Assembly: GCA_023052935.1 (NCBI GenBank)
Contig: CM041295.1
Span: 23,067,806 to 23,131,805 of the forward strand
Source of the DNA: Piezodorus guildinii
Lineage: Eukaryota; Arthropoda; Insecta; Hemiptera; Pentatomidae
Direction of reading: 5' to 3'
Length of the DNA stretch: 64,000 nucleotides
Positions 19,561-31,494 of this stretch are shown one piece after another; within the stretch, counting starts at the first letter, position 1; each line of letters starts with the position of its first letter. A program made the position numbers and the translations under genes. The notes beneath the pieces are model-generated. The model was not told the DNA's origin. It saw only the letters and a list, made by a program, of their open reading frames with translations, and searched no databases.

Positions 19561-20435
19561 GAAAATCGAAGAAATATTGTAAATTACAAATTAGATACTT
19601 AAGAAATATAGTTAATTATTTTAAATAAACAAAACTAAAGGTAATTGAGAGGGAACTTAAAATAAAACAACTGCGTTCGAACCTGGTCAAATAACGGTAA
19701 AACCTTTATTAAAGAACATTTAATTGTACATGAATATAGCTTGATTCAAAATCCTTGAAGAGCAGTCTTCGATGCATTCGCAAAAATGTTCAAAATTCAT
19801 GTTATAAAGTGACTGGTCAAAAAATAAAATTCGCAAAACAGAAGTATCTGGTCAGCTAATTTTGGTGAATAAACTGCTATAACATCCAAGGCGTGCAGCC
19901 AAGTAAAATAGGGCTAAAATTCAAGATATGCGGGAATTCATTCGGACAAAGCTGGAAATCATTTTAATACCTTTTGATGGTTCTAAATAAAAGTAATATG
20001 AATTTGCACCATCGCAGGAGGTGAGTCTGACTTATAGGAGCCAAAAAACTTCGAATTTTTCGCACATTTTTCATCTATAACTCGAAAACGGTGCCTCCTA
20101 CAGAAAATATATTTCTTTCTAAAATGAGAGGACGTTAAATTACATTTCTATAGTTAATTTAGTCATTGAACACGTATATTTCTCTTCAGAATCGTCTAAT
20201 TTATCATTCGTTATGCATGAAATAGAAAGGAGGGAATATTTTTTTTTCAGACCAGTGTTATATTATGATGTATTATATGTCTTTTTTTTTTTTTTATTAT
20301 TTATTTATTTATTTTTTTTTATTTTTTTTTTTTTTCAAATTCAACTGGCGATGTTTGTTGTTTGAGGTTGATTAACTTTACTATAAATAACTAAATAAAT
20401 AAATAAACTTCTTTTATCTATCAGGAAGCCTCATT
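19561..20435. other. AT-rich stretch with a diverged family A-like core and a poly-T tract
   Basis: The part around 19735-19870 resembles the family A interior (a GTTATAAAGTGACTGGTC-like block and a CTAATTTTGGTGAATAAACT-like block) but is too diverged to bound. Around 20280-20340 there is a long T-rich run. No coding frame is supported. Confidence 0.35.
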
Positions 20436-20439
20436 ATGC

Positions 20440-20870
20440 CCTCTATCCTAAGTTGTTGACACTAACTTCCAAAATATTCAATGAGGAGTTTACTGAATGG
20501 ACAGAGGAACAAGTGGTAAGCATATCGAGAATATAAGGTGAGTTTTTTGTATTGAAGGATCGTAAAAGACAGACACCGAGGAGATATTGCCGACGGAAAC
20601 AGGGGTAGAACAAATTCGACTCGGTATACCTACTTGAGACATGGGAGCGTCTGGGAATCCCATATGCGAATCTAATGAAACAATTTATCAGGCTCTTGAG
20701 TCTCATGTCAAGTTTTGAGGAAACGAGAGAAGAGACCAGTAGCGGACGTGTTTTAGGTTGGATGGAATCGCGAAATCTCAGGAATAGTTTTAGGATAGCG
20801 GTGAATTTACGGGTGATTTGAGAATTACATTTGAATGTAATTCCTCAAACAAGAACGTAATGATTGATCG
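20440..20870 (-). pseudogene. CR1/jockey-like LINE C-terminal fragment
   Basis: The minus-strand frame at 20706-20443 reads MRLKSLINCFIRFAYGIP, then TESNLFYPCFRRQYLLGVCL. This matches the thumb region following HFDYC in related fragments; the N-C-F-I-R-F block is shared with 14785-14990. Upstream sequence to about 20870 is homologous but frame-broken. Confidence 0.6.
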
Positions 20871-20899
20871 AAACCTATAATAAATAACAATAATAATAA

Positions 20900-21600
20900 T
20901 AAAAGGGGAGTGATAATAAACAAAGCAGACGTGGAGCTTATCAACAACGAAACAATCAAACAACTAAGCGATTCAGACTTTTACAAATACTTAGGATTTG
21001 GCTATGAGGCATAATAACTTGGCAAGAATTATTCACCAATCGCTGGCCTTATCATACCAAATGATAGCAGACGAAGTTCCTTATTACCGATACGAACCAA
21101 AACAGATACTCTCAGGTGAAAAAAGGACAATATACTGGGATCGTTCCATTATTACCGATCACTTGATAGTAAACAACAAGCCGGATGTTGTGGTTATGGA
21201 TCAAAATGTTAAATGCGGCTATGTCATCGATATTGCTGTCCCGAATGATGACAATATCGACAAAACCATTGCAGAGAAAATACGGAAATATCAAGATCTG
21301 TGCCAGGAACTACGTCAACTCTATAGGCCGGAGCATATCAAGGTATATCCGATAATTATTTCATGCAACGGTCTCATTCCAGACGACACCATTCTAGCAA
21401 TTAAAAACTTGAAGCTGCCTGAAAAGGTTCTGGAAGAAGGACAGAAAGCAGTTCTCCTCGGTACAGCCAATATCGTCAGGAAATTCTTAAATATAGTTTA
21501 GTAGTGTTTGCCTTGCCCTTGACTTTGGTCCGGGTAGGTAAATAGTCTGCCAAGAAAATTTGCAATAATAGGAAAATAATAAACCCGTTGGCTGGTCAGG
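20900..21600 (+). pseudogene. Restriction-like-endonuclease LINE, internally deleted 3' part (copy 1)
   Basis: The frame at about 20910-21010 reads INKADVELINNETIKQLSDS then DFYKYLGFG, typical of the reverse-transcriptase thumb. It then jumps to HNNLARIIHQSLAL, which in copy 2 follows a CCHC finger, so the finger region is deleted. The open frame 20998-21501 carries the endonuclease: NKPDVVVMD, VIDIAVPNDDNI, EKIRKYQDL, VYPIIISCNGLIPD and FLNIV at the end. A PD...D-x-A-x-P...K-x-x-KY pattern fits the PD-(D/E)XK restriction-like endonuclease of R2-type LINEs. The 3' untranslated part follows to about 21600. Confidence 0.75.
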
Positions 21601-21644
21601 GGAGATCTCTTTCCCGAAACGGAAGGCTTCCTGATAGCTATTCA

Positions 21645-22400
21645 GGATCAAGTGATAGCCACAAGGTCTTACTGTCGACACGTCTTGAAGTTACAAAATA
21701 CATCAGACAAATGTAGGCTCTGTGCAAGCACTTATGAATCAATCCAGCACATCACTGGAGGATGCGGCGCGCTGGCCGGGACGGAATACCTTAAGAGGCA
21801 TGGCGACGTTGCAAAGGTCTATCACCAGGCGATTGGTTAAAAAAGAATGTTGTTAAACCACTCTATACCGTATTATCAATACAAACCTAAAGACCTCATT
21901 CAAAATGAAGGAATAAAATTGTATTGGAACCAGTCATTCATAACTGATCACACAGTTCTCCACAACCGGCCTGACATCGTTTTGATTGACTATAATAAGA
22001 AAACTGCTGAGCTAATTGATATAGCTGTCCCGAATGATGGCAACACAAGTTCAGTCTGTGCAGAAAAAATTCTCACTCTCTCAAAAAAAAATATCAAGCT
22101 CTAGCAGCTGAGCTAAAGGAACTGTATAGGCTGGATAGTATTATTATGAGGGTGATTGTGATATCCAGCAATGGTCTAATACCAATGTCTACTGTGGAAG
22201 CCACTGAGCGGTTGGGCCTATCTACAGCTGTTAGGAATGAAGCCCAGAAACCTGTACTGCTGAACACAGCGAGAATTGTTAGGAGTTTCCTAAACATACA
22301 ATAATATCATTTGACTAAAAGCACCTGAAGTGGTTGGAGTTAATCTTCCCCTCTCCAGGAATATTCCTTTATAAGATGTGCTGTATAAAAACAATAACAA
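21645..22400 (+). pseudogene. Restriction-like-endonuclease LINE 3' end (copy 2) with CCHC finger
   Basis: The frame at 21652-21840 contains the zinc finger CRLCASTYESIQHITGGC (C-x2-C...H-x4-C) and RHGDVAKVYHQAI before a stop. The next frame, 21847-22104, has NRPDIVLIDYNKKTAELIDI and AVPNDGN, then a one-base slip in an oligo-A run near 22085, after which ALAAELKELYRLD, VIVISSNGLIP and RSFLNIQ continue. The 3' tail has (AAT)n/(AAC)n repeats to about 22440. It belongs to a different subfamily from copy 1 and has the same orientation, immediately downstream. Confidence 0.8.
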
Positions 22401-22602
22401 TAAAGATATAAATAATAATAATAAAAACAATAAATCATTAACGAATAAAAGGAAATAATGATATGACAACAAAAGTATGAGACTAAAAAACTTGAGGGGG
22501 AACCCCACCCCCATTGGACCATTAAATTTAGTTTTTAGCAACGATTTTTAAAATGTATCATGGAAGAATAAAACGTTTCATCTTATTTTAATTTTTTTTT
22601 TA

Positions 22603-23506
22603 TTGGGTCGTTTCACATGAAATGTCCGTTTTTATAGTTTCTGAAATACATAAAGGATTTTGCAGGTCTCTGTTGTTTTCTTCCGAATGTTTAGATATTT
22701 AACGTAAAAAGTTACTAATCCTCTATCTTTGTATTATAAACATTAGCTTCCCAATCAATTACCCACTTTTTAGTATACCTCCAAATATGAACATGGAAAC
22801 GGGCGATTTTCGAGTAATATTTTTGTACGAGTTTAAACTCGACCATTCAGCAGCTGAGGCCGCTAGAAATATTTTCAAGGCGTTTCGGGAAGGGAGTGTT
22901 AATGAACGGAACATTTGCCGTTGGTTTGCTAAGTTTTCAGCTAGGGATAGTGACTTAAAAAACTTGCCCTGAGGAAGACCTCCGTAATAGACAACGATGT
23001 CAAACATACAGTAGAAGGAAACCCCTACCAAACAGTTAAAGGACTCTCGGCACAACTAAATGCAAGTGCATCTACCGTTTCCAGACATTTAAAGTGTATT
23101 GGGATAGTAAAAAAGCTCGATACATGATCTCACTGAGCGGCAGCAAGACCCCATGTTCAAAACAAACCGTGCAAAAATTGAAAGAACAGGGCTACGAAGT
23201 TCTTCAGCACCCACCATATTCTCCCAACTTGTCTCCAACAGATTACCACCTGTTCAGGAATTTAGAAACTTCGTCAAAGGAAAACTTTTTGAAAATGATG
23301 ATCAAGTGAAAATTCCGTTTTCAGATTTTGTTTTACTTCAAAGCTCAGAGTTTTTCAGTTCGGGGATAAAAAAGTTGGTGTCACGTTGGGAAAAATGTGT
23401 AGAAAAAGAAGGTAAATACTTCGAATAAAATGATCTTGTTTTCATATCGTATTTTTAATAAAAATCCTTTACCTTGAAAATGGACATTTCATGTGACACA
23501 ACCCAA
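22603..23506 (+). mobile_element. mariner element, internal-deletion derivative (copy 1)
   Basis: The TA target dinucleotides lie at 22601-22602 and 23507-23508, with terminal inverted repeats TTGGGTCGTTTCACATGAAA and, inward from the right, TTGGGTTGTGTCACATGAAA. The transposase begins at 22787 (MNMETGDFRVIFLYEFKLDH) with the helix-turn-helix region, has a stop at about 22969, and continues to DLTERQ-like sequence. It then jumps directly to ARPHVQN-type sequence, the C-terminal PPYSPNLSPTDYHLFRNL, and a close at EKEGKYFE. About 130 residues containing the first two catalytic aspartates of DD34D are missing. It could move only with a transposase supplied in trans. Confidence 0.9.
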
Positions 23507-23509
23507 TAA

Positions 23510-24080
23510 ATATGCTCCTCATAGACGTAAAAATTGATGTGATTATAAATTCCACTCATTGAGACTGAGTTATGAATTATAGAACTCAAATTATAGTTCC
23601 GATTTCTAGTGAAATGCAGCTCGTAAATACCCTGAACATGAAATATGAGAATTCAATATATGAAGGGAAACTACCTAATTTATGGCATACTGATATTGAT
23701 TAATCGAATTGCTTTAAGCACTCAAACAAATAACAAAAATAATAAAATGGTGCACATTATAAAACGTTTTATCTCATTTTGGATGTTTACAACCCATTAT
23801 TATTTGCGATTTTTACTAGTACAAGTAAATACCATGGAGGAAAATAAAAATACGAGGCTTGTGGTTCATGAAGTAGTTAACTGCTTTGCAATAAATAAGG
23901 GTACTTGCAATAAAGTTTTATCATAAAAGTTCCCCTAGCTCCATTAAATAAAAAAATCAATTCTATGTGCCTTTAATAAATTCGGTTTAGTTTTATTATG
24001 AGATTAAACAATCTAATTGAAACATTTAAATTAAACAACACTTTGAATGACATGAACAACTAGAAAGATTGTAAATTTAT
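23510..24080. other. AT-rich spacer, nothing recognised
   Basis: An open frame at 23645-23926 has no recognisable motif and a composition like its surroundings. Confidence 0.35.
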
Positions 24081-24082
24081 GG

Positions 24083-24817
24083 ATTCGTTGATTTCCAAAA
24101 GGTACTATATCCACTTTAGACAATTCTACAGGAAACTCTATTATTTATTTATAACTGGACCAATTTACTTGATTCTTTTTAATTCAAATATAAAGTTGAG
24201 TTTTTTACTATATTAACAGCTTATTTTTCCAAACTATAGCACTTTTTCCATGACTTTTTAACGATACAATATGGATATAGTACTTTTTGGAATGCAACGT
24301 GGATATAGTACTTTTTGGAAAGAATTGAAAGGGATATAGTACTTTTTAGAAGAATATAACGCGCGATAGGATGGTAACAGTCACTATAACCTTCCTCTTA
24401 CAACATTACCGATAACTAACGTCTTTATATTGTAAATTAGTAAGTTATGTATAACTACTAATTCTCCCTCTGAGAAATGTCTTTCCTTGTTGGTTAATTA
24501 CATTTATTATCTATTATTCATAAATAAAGTGAATATTCAAAGGACAATAGATATATTTATGGAACATTAATAAGAAAGTATTTAATCATGAAGTTTGTTT
24601 TGAACTTGTATTTACTATTTGTGTGAACTTTATCTATATTATTAACAAAGTTTAAACATTATTTAACTAAAGAGACTAATAAATGAATAACTTTTGTGCT
24701 TTTATTTTACATTTAAAAAAAACGTCTAGGTTAGAGAAGCGACGGTTTTTCTTCTCGTATTTAGCAAGTTCGTGGAATACTAATTCCAACTATTTACTCG
24801 ACCAAACACCATTATTA
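24083..24817 (+). mobile_element. TIR family (AATTGAGACG) partial copy, interrupted by a mariner
   Basis: Starts with a degraded terminus CGTTGATTTCCAAAAGGTAC and carries GGATATAGTACTTTTTGG subterminal motifs at about 24270-24350. It then follows the same internal order as 120-840 of the left copy, without the SINE (empty site near 24630-24650). It is cut at 24818 by a mariner, beyond which I cannot follow the element. Confidence 0.75.
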
Positions 24818-24819
24818 TA

Positions 24820-25743
24820 TTGGGTTGCTTCACATGAAATGTCCGTTTTCAAGGTAAAGGATTTTTATTAAAATACGATATGAAAACAAGATCATTTTAT
24901 TCGAAGTATTTACCTTCTTTTTCTACACATTTTTCCCAACGTGACACCAACTTTTTTATCCCCGAACTGAAAAACTCTGAGCTTTGAAGTGAAACAAAAT
25001 CTGAAAACGCACTTTTCACTTGATCATCATTTTTAAAAAGTTTCCCTTTGACGAAGTTGTCTGAATTCCTGAACAGGTGGTAATCTGTTGGAGACAAGTC
25101 GGGAGAATATGGTGGGTGCGGAAGAACTTCGTAGCCCATTTCTTTCAATTTTTGGACGGTATGTTTTGAAACATGGGGTCTTGCTGCCGCTCAGTGAGAT
25201 CATGAGGTACCCATGTATCGAGCTTTTATACTTTCCCAATACACTTTAAATGTCTGGAAACGGTAGATGCACTTGCATTTAGTTGTGCCGAGAGTCCTTT
25301 AACTGTTTGGTAGGGGTTTCCTTCTACTGTATGTTTGAGGACATCGTTGTCTATTACGGACGGAGGTCTTCCTCGGGGCAAGTTTTCCAAGTCGGTATCC
25401 CCAGCTGAAAACATAGCAAACCAACGGCGAATGGTCCGTTCATTAACACTCCCTTCTCCAAACGCCTTGCAAATATTTTCTAGCGGCCTCAGCTGCTGAA
25501 TGGCCGAGTTTAAACTCGTACAAAAATATTACTCGAAAATCGCGTGTTTTCGTGTTCATACTTGGAGGTATACTAAAAAGTAGGTAATTGATTGGGAAGC
25601 TAATGTTTATAATGCAAAGGTAGAGGATTAGTAACTGTTTAATTTAAATATGTAAACATTCGGAAGAAAACAACAGAGACCTGCAAAATCCTTTATGTAT
25701 TTTAGAAACTATAAAAACGGACATTTCATGTGAAACAGCCCAA
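24820..25743 (-). mobile_element. mariner internal-deletion derivative (copy 2)
   Basis: TA at 24818-24819 and 25744-25745, with ends TTGGGTTGCTTCACATGAAA and its inverted counterpart. On the minus strand the transposase N-terminus (IRRWFAMFSAGDTDLENLPR, GRPPSVIDND, LSAQLNASASTVSRHLKCIG) is followed by the same deletion junction as copies 1 and 3 (CTCACTGAGCGGCAGCAAGA), and the C-terminus PPYSPDLSPTDYHLF...EGKYFE is intact. Frameshifts lie near the N-terminus and near the junction. Confidence 0.9.
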
Positions 25744-25749
25744 TATGAG

Positions 25750-26684
25750 AAGATAAACCGTGCATAATTTTTTAACCTACTAGAATTCACCATATGCTGC
25801 TTATTGACATTAATACATCAAATTTCATTCAATGCTACAAGAATCGTATTTGTCATAAAACGTTATATCAACATTTGGAACAGTTTCTAAAGGAATGTAT
25901 ATTTTTATTAAATTTGGTTTGGTATAATAATGAAATTAAATATTCTCAACTCATTAATTGTTCCACAATTAATAATGAAATTGAATATTCTCAACTCATT
26001 AATTTCGACTTGTGAATGGTTTTAACTGACTTGACCATTACTGAAATTGACTGGTTTTAAACTGTATTTAAACTTTAGATTTTAAATTAATAAATTACCT
26101 GAATATCATATTTGAAATAAAAAATAAAGTAAAACTACCTCTATTTGTATACACGCTGACATTAATTAATTTTTTTAATGTTTTAAAAAAAATAATGGTA
26201 GTATAAAACATTTTTTATTATTTTAATATAACTTTCAAAAGGCAATTGTACCTGATGAAGCTGAAACCTCTGAATTTTGTTTTATTGGTATTATAAAAAA
26301 TATTCCATGTTCATAAATATGTAAAGAAAAACTTTTAAGTAAAATCAAATCAATGTGCCTTATTCATGCATTACTATTCTCGTTATTTTAAATTTAATGT
26401 TATAATACAACAAATAAATAACCTGTACATGACAATAAATGGGAGAAAAATACCACATTTATTAACTAATGACATTTGTCTATCAACATAAAAGCCACCG
26501 ATCAATAGCAATATTTTGTTGTCCCGTCTTATTTTAAAAAGATTCTTAAAATAAAAAAATCTTTTTCTGGTGAAGGCCTATGCGGTATGTTGAGGTAAAA
26601 CATTTTAGACTAAATGACACCAACTGTTAATAATAATGGAAATCTCTTATATCCATTATTACGGTTTGCAATTTGCAGTTGAAC
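25750..26684. other. AT-rich spacer with a short tandem duplication
   Basis: Two copies of an AATGAAATTAAATATTCTCA-type block lie about 46 bp apart at 25928 and 25974. No other element recognised before the satellite begins. Confidence 0.5.
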
Positions 26685-26689
26685 TACGA

Positions 26690-29600
26690 AAAATGACAGA
26701 AGTAAACACCCTTAAGGATGGAATGTAATTCAAATCATTGAGAGAAACCTCCCCATTTCTAGCTCACTGATAAACATAATAAAATTTCGCTAAATTCTAA
26801 CATTAAATACCTAATTATTCTTGTTAGGTATGATTTTGAATGATTGCGGTCCAGAAATTAGATGATAAATGATCAGGGATGATGAAGGTTATACTAGATA
26901 AAAAATTCCAAACTCAATATAAAAATAATATAAATCAATGAAATTTATATATAAATAACTATGTGAAGATTCTAATAGCAGCAGGTAAATACGTTGAATA
27001 TAAAATGTGTTAGTAAAGAAATAGGGACATTTTTTTTACAGGCTAAGAATGCTTATTGTGTTTCTAATTTAAATAATTTTCTTTTAATTTCATTATTATT
27101 AAGCTTAATACAGCTATAAAGCATAATTTTTATTCTCTAAAAGTGCTAGAAGTAAACACCCTCAATGTAAAAATAATAAAAATCAATGAAATTTATATAT
27201 AAATAACTCTGTGAAGATTCTAATAGCAGCAGGTAAATACGTTGAATATAAAATATAGTAGTAAAGAAATATGAACATTTTTCCTATAGGTTAAAAAGGC
27301 TTAGTCTGTTTCTAATTTAAATAATTTTCTTTTAATTTTATTATTATTAAGCTTAATACAGCTATTAAGCATAATTTTTATTCTCGAAAAGTGCCTGAAG
27401 TAAACATCTTAAAGGATGAAATGCAATTCAATTCATTGAGAGAAACCTCCCCATTTCTAGCTCACTGATAAACATAATAAAATTTCGCTAAATTCTAACA
27501 ATAATTACCTAATTATTCTTGTTAGGTATGATTTCGAATGATTGCGGTCCAGAAATTAGATGATAAATGTTCAGGGATGATGAAGGTTATACTAGATGAA
27601 AAATTCCAAACTCAATGTAAAAATAATAAAAATCAATGAAATTTATATATAAATAACTCTGTGAAGATTCTAATAGCAGCAGGTAAATTCGTTGAATATA
27701 AAATATAGTATTAAAGAAATATGAACATTTTTCTTATAGGCTAAAAATGCTTAGTCTGTTTCTAATTTAAATAATTTTCTTTTAATTTTACTTCTGTCAA
27801 GCTTAATACTGCAGTTTAGTATAATTTTTATTCTCGAAAAGTGCCTGAAGTAAACATCTTAAAGGATGAAATGCAATTCAATTCATTGAGAGAAACCTCC
27901 CCATTTCTAGCTCACTGATAAACATAATAAAATTTCGCTAAATTCTAACAATAATTACCTAATTATTCTTGTTAGGTACGACTTTTGAATGATTGCGGTC
28001 CAGAAATTAGATGATAAATGTTCAGGGATGATGAAGGTTATACTAGATGAAAAATTCCTAACTCAATGTAAAAATAATAAAAATCAATGAAATTTATATA
28101 TAAATAACTCTGTGAAGATTCTAATAGCAGCAGGTAAATACGTTGAATATAAAATATAGTAGTAAAGAAATATGAACATTTTTCTTATAGGCTAAAAATG
28201 CTTAGTCTGTTTCTAATTTAAATAATTTTCTTTTAATTTTACTTCTGTCAAGCTTAATACTGCAGTTTAGTATAATTTTTATTCTCGAAAAGTGCCTGAA
28301 GTAAACATCTTAAAGGATGAAATGCAATTCAAATCATTGAGAGAAACCTCCCCATTTCTAGCTCACTGATAAACATAATAAAATTTCGCTAAATTCTAAC
28401 AATAATTACCTAATTATTCTTGTTAGGTATGACTTTTGAATGATTGCGGTCCAGAAATTAGATGATAAATGTTCAGGGATGATGAAGGTTATACTAGATG
28501 AAAAATTCCAAACTCAATGTAAAAATAATAAAAATCAATGAAAGTTATATATAAATAACTCTGTGAAGATTCTAATAGCAGCAGGTAAATCGTTGAATAT
28601 AAAATATAGTAGTAAAGAAATATGAACTTTTTCTTATAGGCAAAAATGCTTAGTCTGTTTCTAATTTAAATAATTTTCTTTTAATTTTACTTCTGTCAAG
28701 CTTAATACTGCAGTTTGTATAATTTTTATTCTCGAAAAGTGCCTGAAGTAAACATCTTAAAGGATGAAATGCAATTCAAATCATTGAGAGAAACCTCCCC
28801 ATTTCTAGCTCACTGATAAACATAATAAAATTTCGCTAAATTCTAACAATAATTACCTAATTATTCTTGTTAGGTATGACTTTTGAATGATTGCGGTCCA
28901 GAAATTAGATGATAAATGTTCAGGGATGATGAAGGTTATACTAGATGAAAAATTCCAAACTCAATGTAAAAATAATAAAAATCAATGAAAGTTTATATAT
29001 AAATAACTCTGTGAAGATTCTAATAGCAGCAGGTAAATTACGTTGAATATAAAATATAGTATGTAAAGAAATATGAACATTTTTCTTATAGGCTAAAAAT
29101 GCTTAGTCTGTTTCTAATTTAAATAATTTTCTTTTAATTTTACTTCTGTCAAGCTTAATACTGCAGTTTAGTATAATTTTTATTCTCGAAAAGTGCCTGA
29201 AGTAAACATCTTAAAGGATGAAATGCAATTCAATATCATTGAGAGAAACCTCCCCATTTCTAGCTCACTGATAAACATAATAAAATTTCGCTAAATTCTA
29301 ACAATAATTACCTAATTATTCTTGTTAGGTATGACTTTTGAATGATTGCGGTCCAGAAATTAGATGATAAATGTTCAGGGATGATGAAGGTTATACTAGA
29401 TGAAAAATTCCAAACTCAATATAAAAATAAAATAAATCAATGAAAGTTATATATAAATAACTTTATGGAGATTTTAATATAATTAAGGTATAGCAACAGG
29501 TAAATACGTTGTATATAAAATGTAGTTGTAAAGAAATATAGACATTTCTTTTTCTAGGCTAAAAATGCTTAGTCTGTTTCTAATTTAAATAATTTTCTTT

Positions 29601-31490
29601 TAATTTTACTTCTGTCAAGCTTAATACTGCAGTTTTAGTATAATTTTTATTCTCGAAAAGTGCCTGAAGTAAACATCTTAAAGGATGAAATGCAATTCAA
29701 ATCATTGAGAGAAACCTCCCCATTTCTAGCTCACTGATAAACATAATAAAATTTCGCTAAATTCTAACAATAATTACCTAATTATTCTTGTTAGGTATGA
29801 CTTTTGAATGATTGCGGTCCAGAAATTAGATGATAAATGTTAAGGGATGATGAAGGTTATACTAGATGAAAAATTCCAAACTCAATATAAAAATAATATA
29901 AATCAATGAAAGTTATATATATATAAATAACTATGTGAAGATTCTAATAGCCACAGGTAAATACGTTGAATATAAAATATAGTAGTAAAGAAATATGAAC
30001 ATTTTCCTTATAGGCAAAAAATGCTTAGTCTGTTTCTAATTTAAATAATTTTCTTTTAATTTTACTTCTGTCAAGCTTAATACTGCAGTTTAGTATAATT
30101 TTTATTCTCGAAAAGTGCCAAAAGTAAACACCCTTAAGGATGAAATGTAATTCAAATCATTGAGAGAAACCTCCCCATATCTAGCTCACTGATAAACATA
30201 ATAAAATTTCGCTAAATTCTAACAATAATTACCTAATTATTCTTGTTAGGTATGACTTTTGAATGATTGCGGTCCAGAAATTAGATGATAAATGTTAAGG
30301 GATGATGAAGGTTATACTAGATGAAAAATTCCAAACTCAATGTAAAAATAATAAAAATCAATGAAATTTATATATAAATAACTCTGTGAAGATTCTAATA
30401 GCAGCAGGTAAATACGTTGAATATAAAATATAGTAGTAAAGAAATATGAACATTTTTCTTATAGGCTAAAAATGCTTAGTCTGTTTCTAATTTAAATAAT
30501 TTTCTTTTAATTTTACTTCTGACAAGCTTAATACTGCAGTTTAGTATAATTTTTATTCTCGAAAAGTGCCAAAAGTAAACACCCTTAAGGATGAAATGCA
30601 ATTCAATTCATTGAGAGAAACCTCCCCATTTCTAGCTCACTGATAAACATAATAAAATTTCGCTAAATTCTAACAATAATTACCTAATTATTCTTGTTAG
30701 GTATGACTTTTGAATGATTGCGGTCCAGAAATTAGATGATAAATGTTCAGGGATGATGAAGGTTATACTAGATGAAAAATTCCAAACTCAATATAAAAAT
30801 AATATAAATCAATGAAAGTTATATATAAATAACTTTATGGAGATTTTAATATAATTAAGGTATAGCAGCAGGTAAATACGTTGTATATAAAATGTAGTTG
30901 TAAAGAAATATAGACATTTCTTTTTCTAGGCTAAAAATGCTTAGTCTGTTTCTAATTTAAATAATTTTCTTTTAATTTTACTTCTGTCAAGCTTAATACA
31001 GCTATTAAGTATAATTTTCATTCTTGAAAATAGCCAAAAGTAAACACCCTTAAGGATGAAATGCAATTCAAATCATTGAGAGAAACCTCCCCATTTCTAG
31101 CTCACTGATAAACATAATAAAATTTCGCTAAATTCTAACAATAATTACCTAATTATTCTTGTTATGTATCATTTTTAATGATTGCGATCCAGAAGTTAGA
31201 TGATAAATGTTCAGGGATGATGAAGGTTATACTAGATGAAAAATTCCAAACTCAATGTAAAATTAATAAAAATTAATGAATGTTATATATATAAATAAGT
31301 ATGTGAAGATTCTAATAATAATTTATGAATAGCAGCAGGTAAATACGTTGAATATAAAATGTAGTAGTAAAGAAATAGGGATATTTTTTTATTATAGGCT
31401 AAAAATGCTTCCTATACTTAAATTAAATTATTTTCTTTTAATTTCATGATTATTATGGTTAATATAGCTATTAAGTATAATTTTCGTTCT
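26690..31490 (+). repeat. Complex satellite, unit about 450 bp, ten units plus a partial
   Basis: The landmark CCTCCCCATTTCTAGCTCAC (CATATCTAG in one unit) occurs at 26748, 27446, 27896, 28347, 28794, 29249, 29715, 30170, 30621 and 31086. Spacings are 447-466 bp, except the first (698), which contains an extra half-unit near 27170-27400. A second landmark, GATTGCGGTCCAGAAATTAG, is equally regular. Units in the middle are nearly identical; the edges are more diverged, as expected if unequal exchange homogenises the centre. A variant half-unit (AACTTTATGGAGATTTTAAT) appears at 29459 and 30831, exactly three units (1372 bp) apart. There is no open frame of note. Confidence 0.95.
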
Positions 31491-31494
31491 CACA

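Noticed and set aside
20998..21501. Stand-alone host nuclease gene
   Set aside because: The frame is the C-terminal endonuclease of a LINE. Reverse-transcriptase sequence lies directly upstream and a homologous tail lies directly downstream.
26690..31490. Satellite unit as a tandem retrozyme or a box C/D snoRNA array
   Set aside because: The CCTGAAGTAAACATC...GATGAAATG block resembles a hammerhead core only superficially (position 9 is T, not A), and the ATGATGA block has no properly placed CTGA box with flanking complementarity.
26690..31490. CRISPR-like array
   Set aside because: Units are about 450 bp with near-identical content throughout and no unique spacers, in a eukaryotic context.
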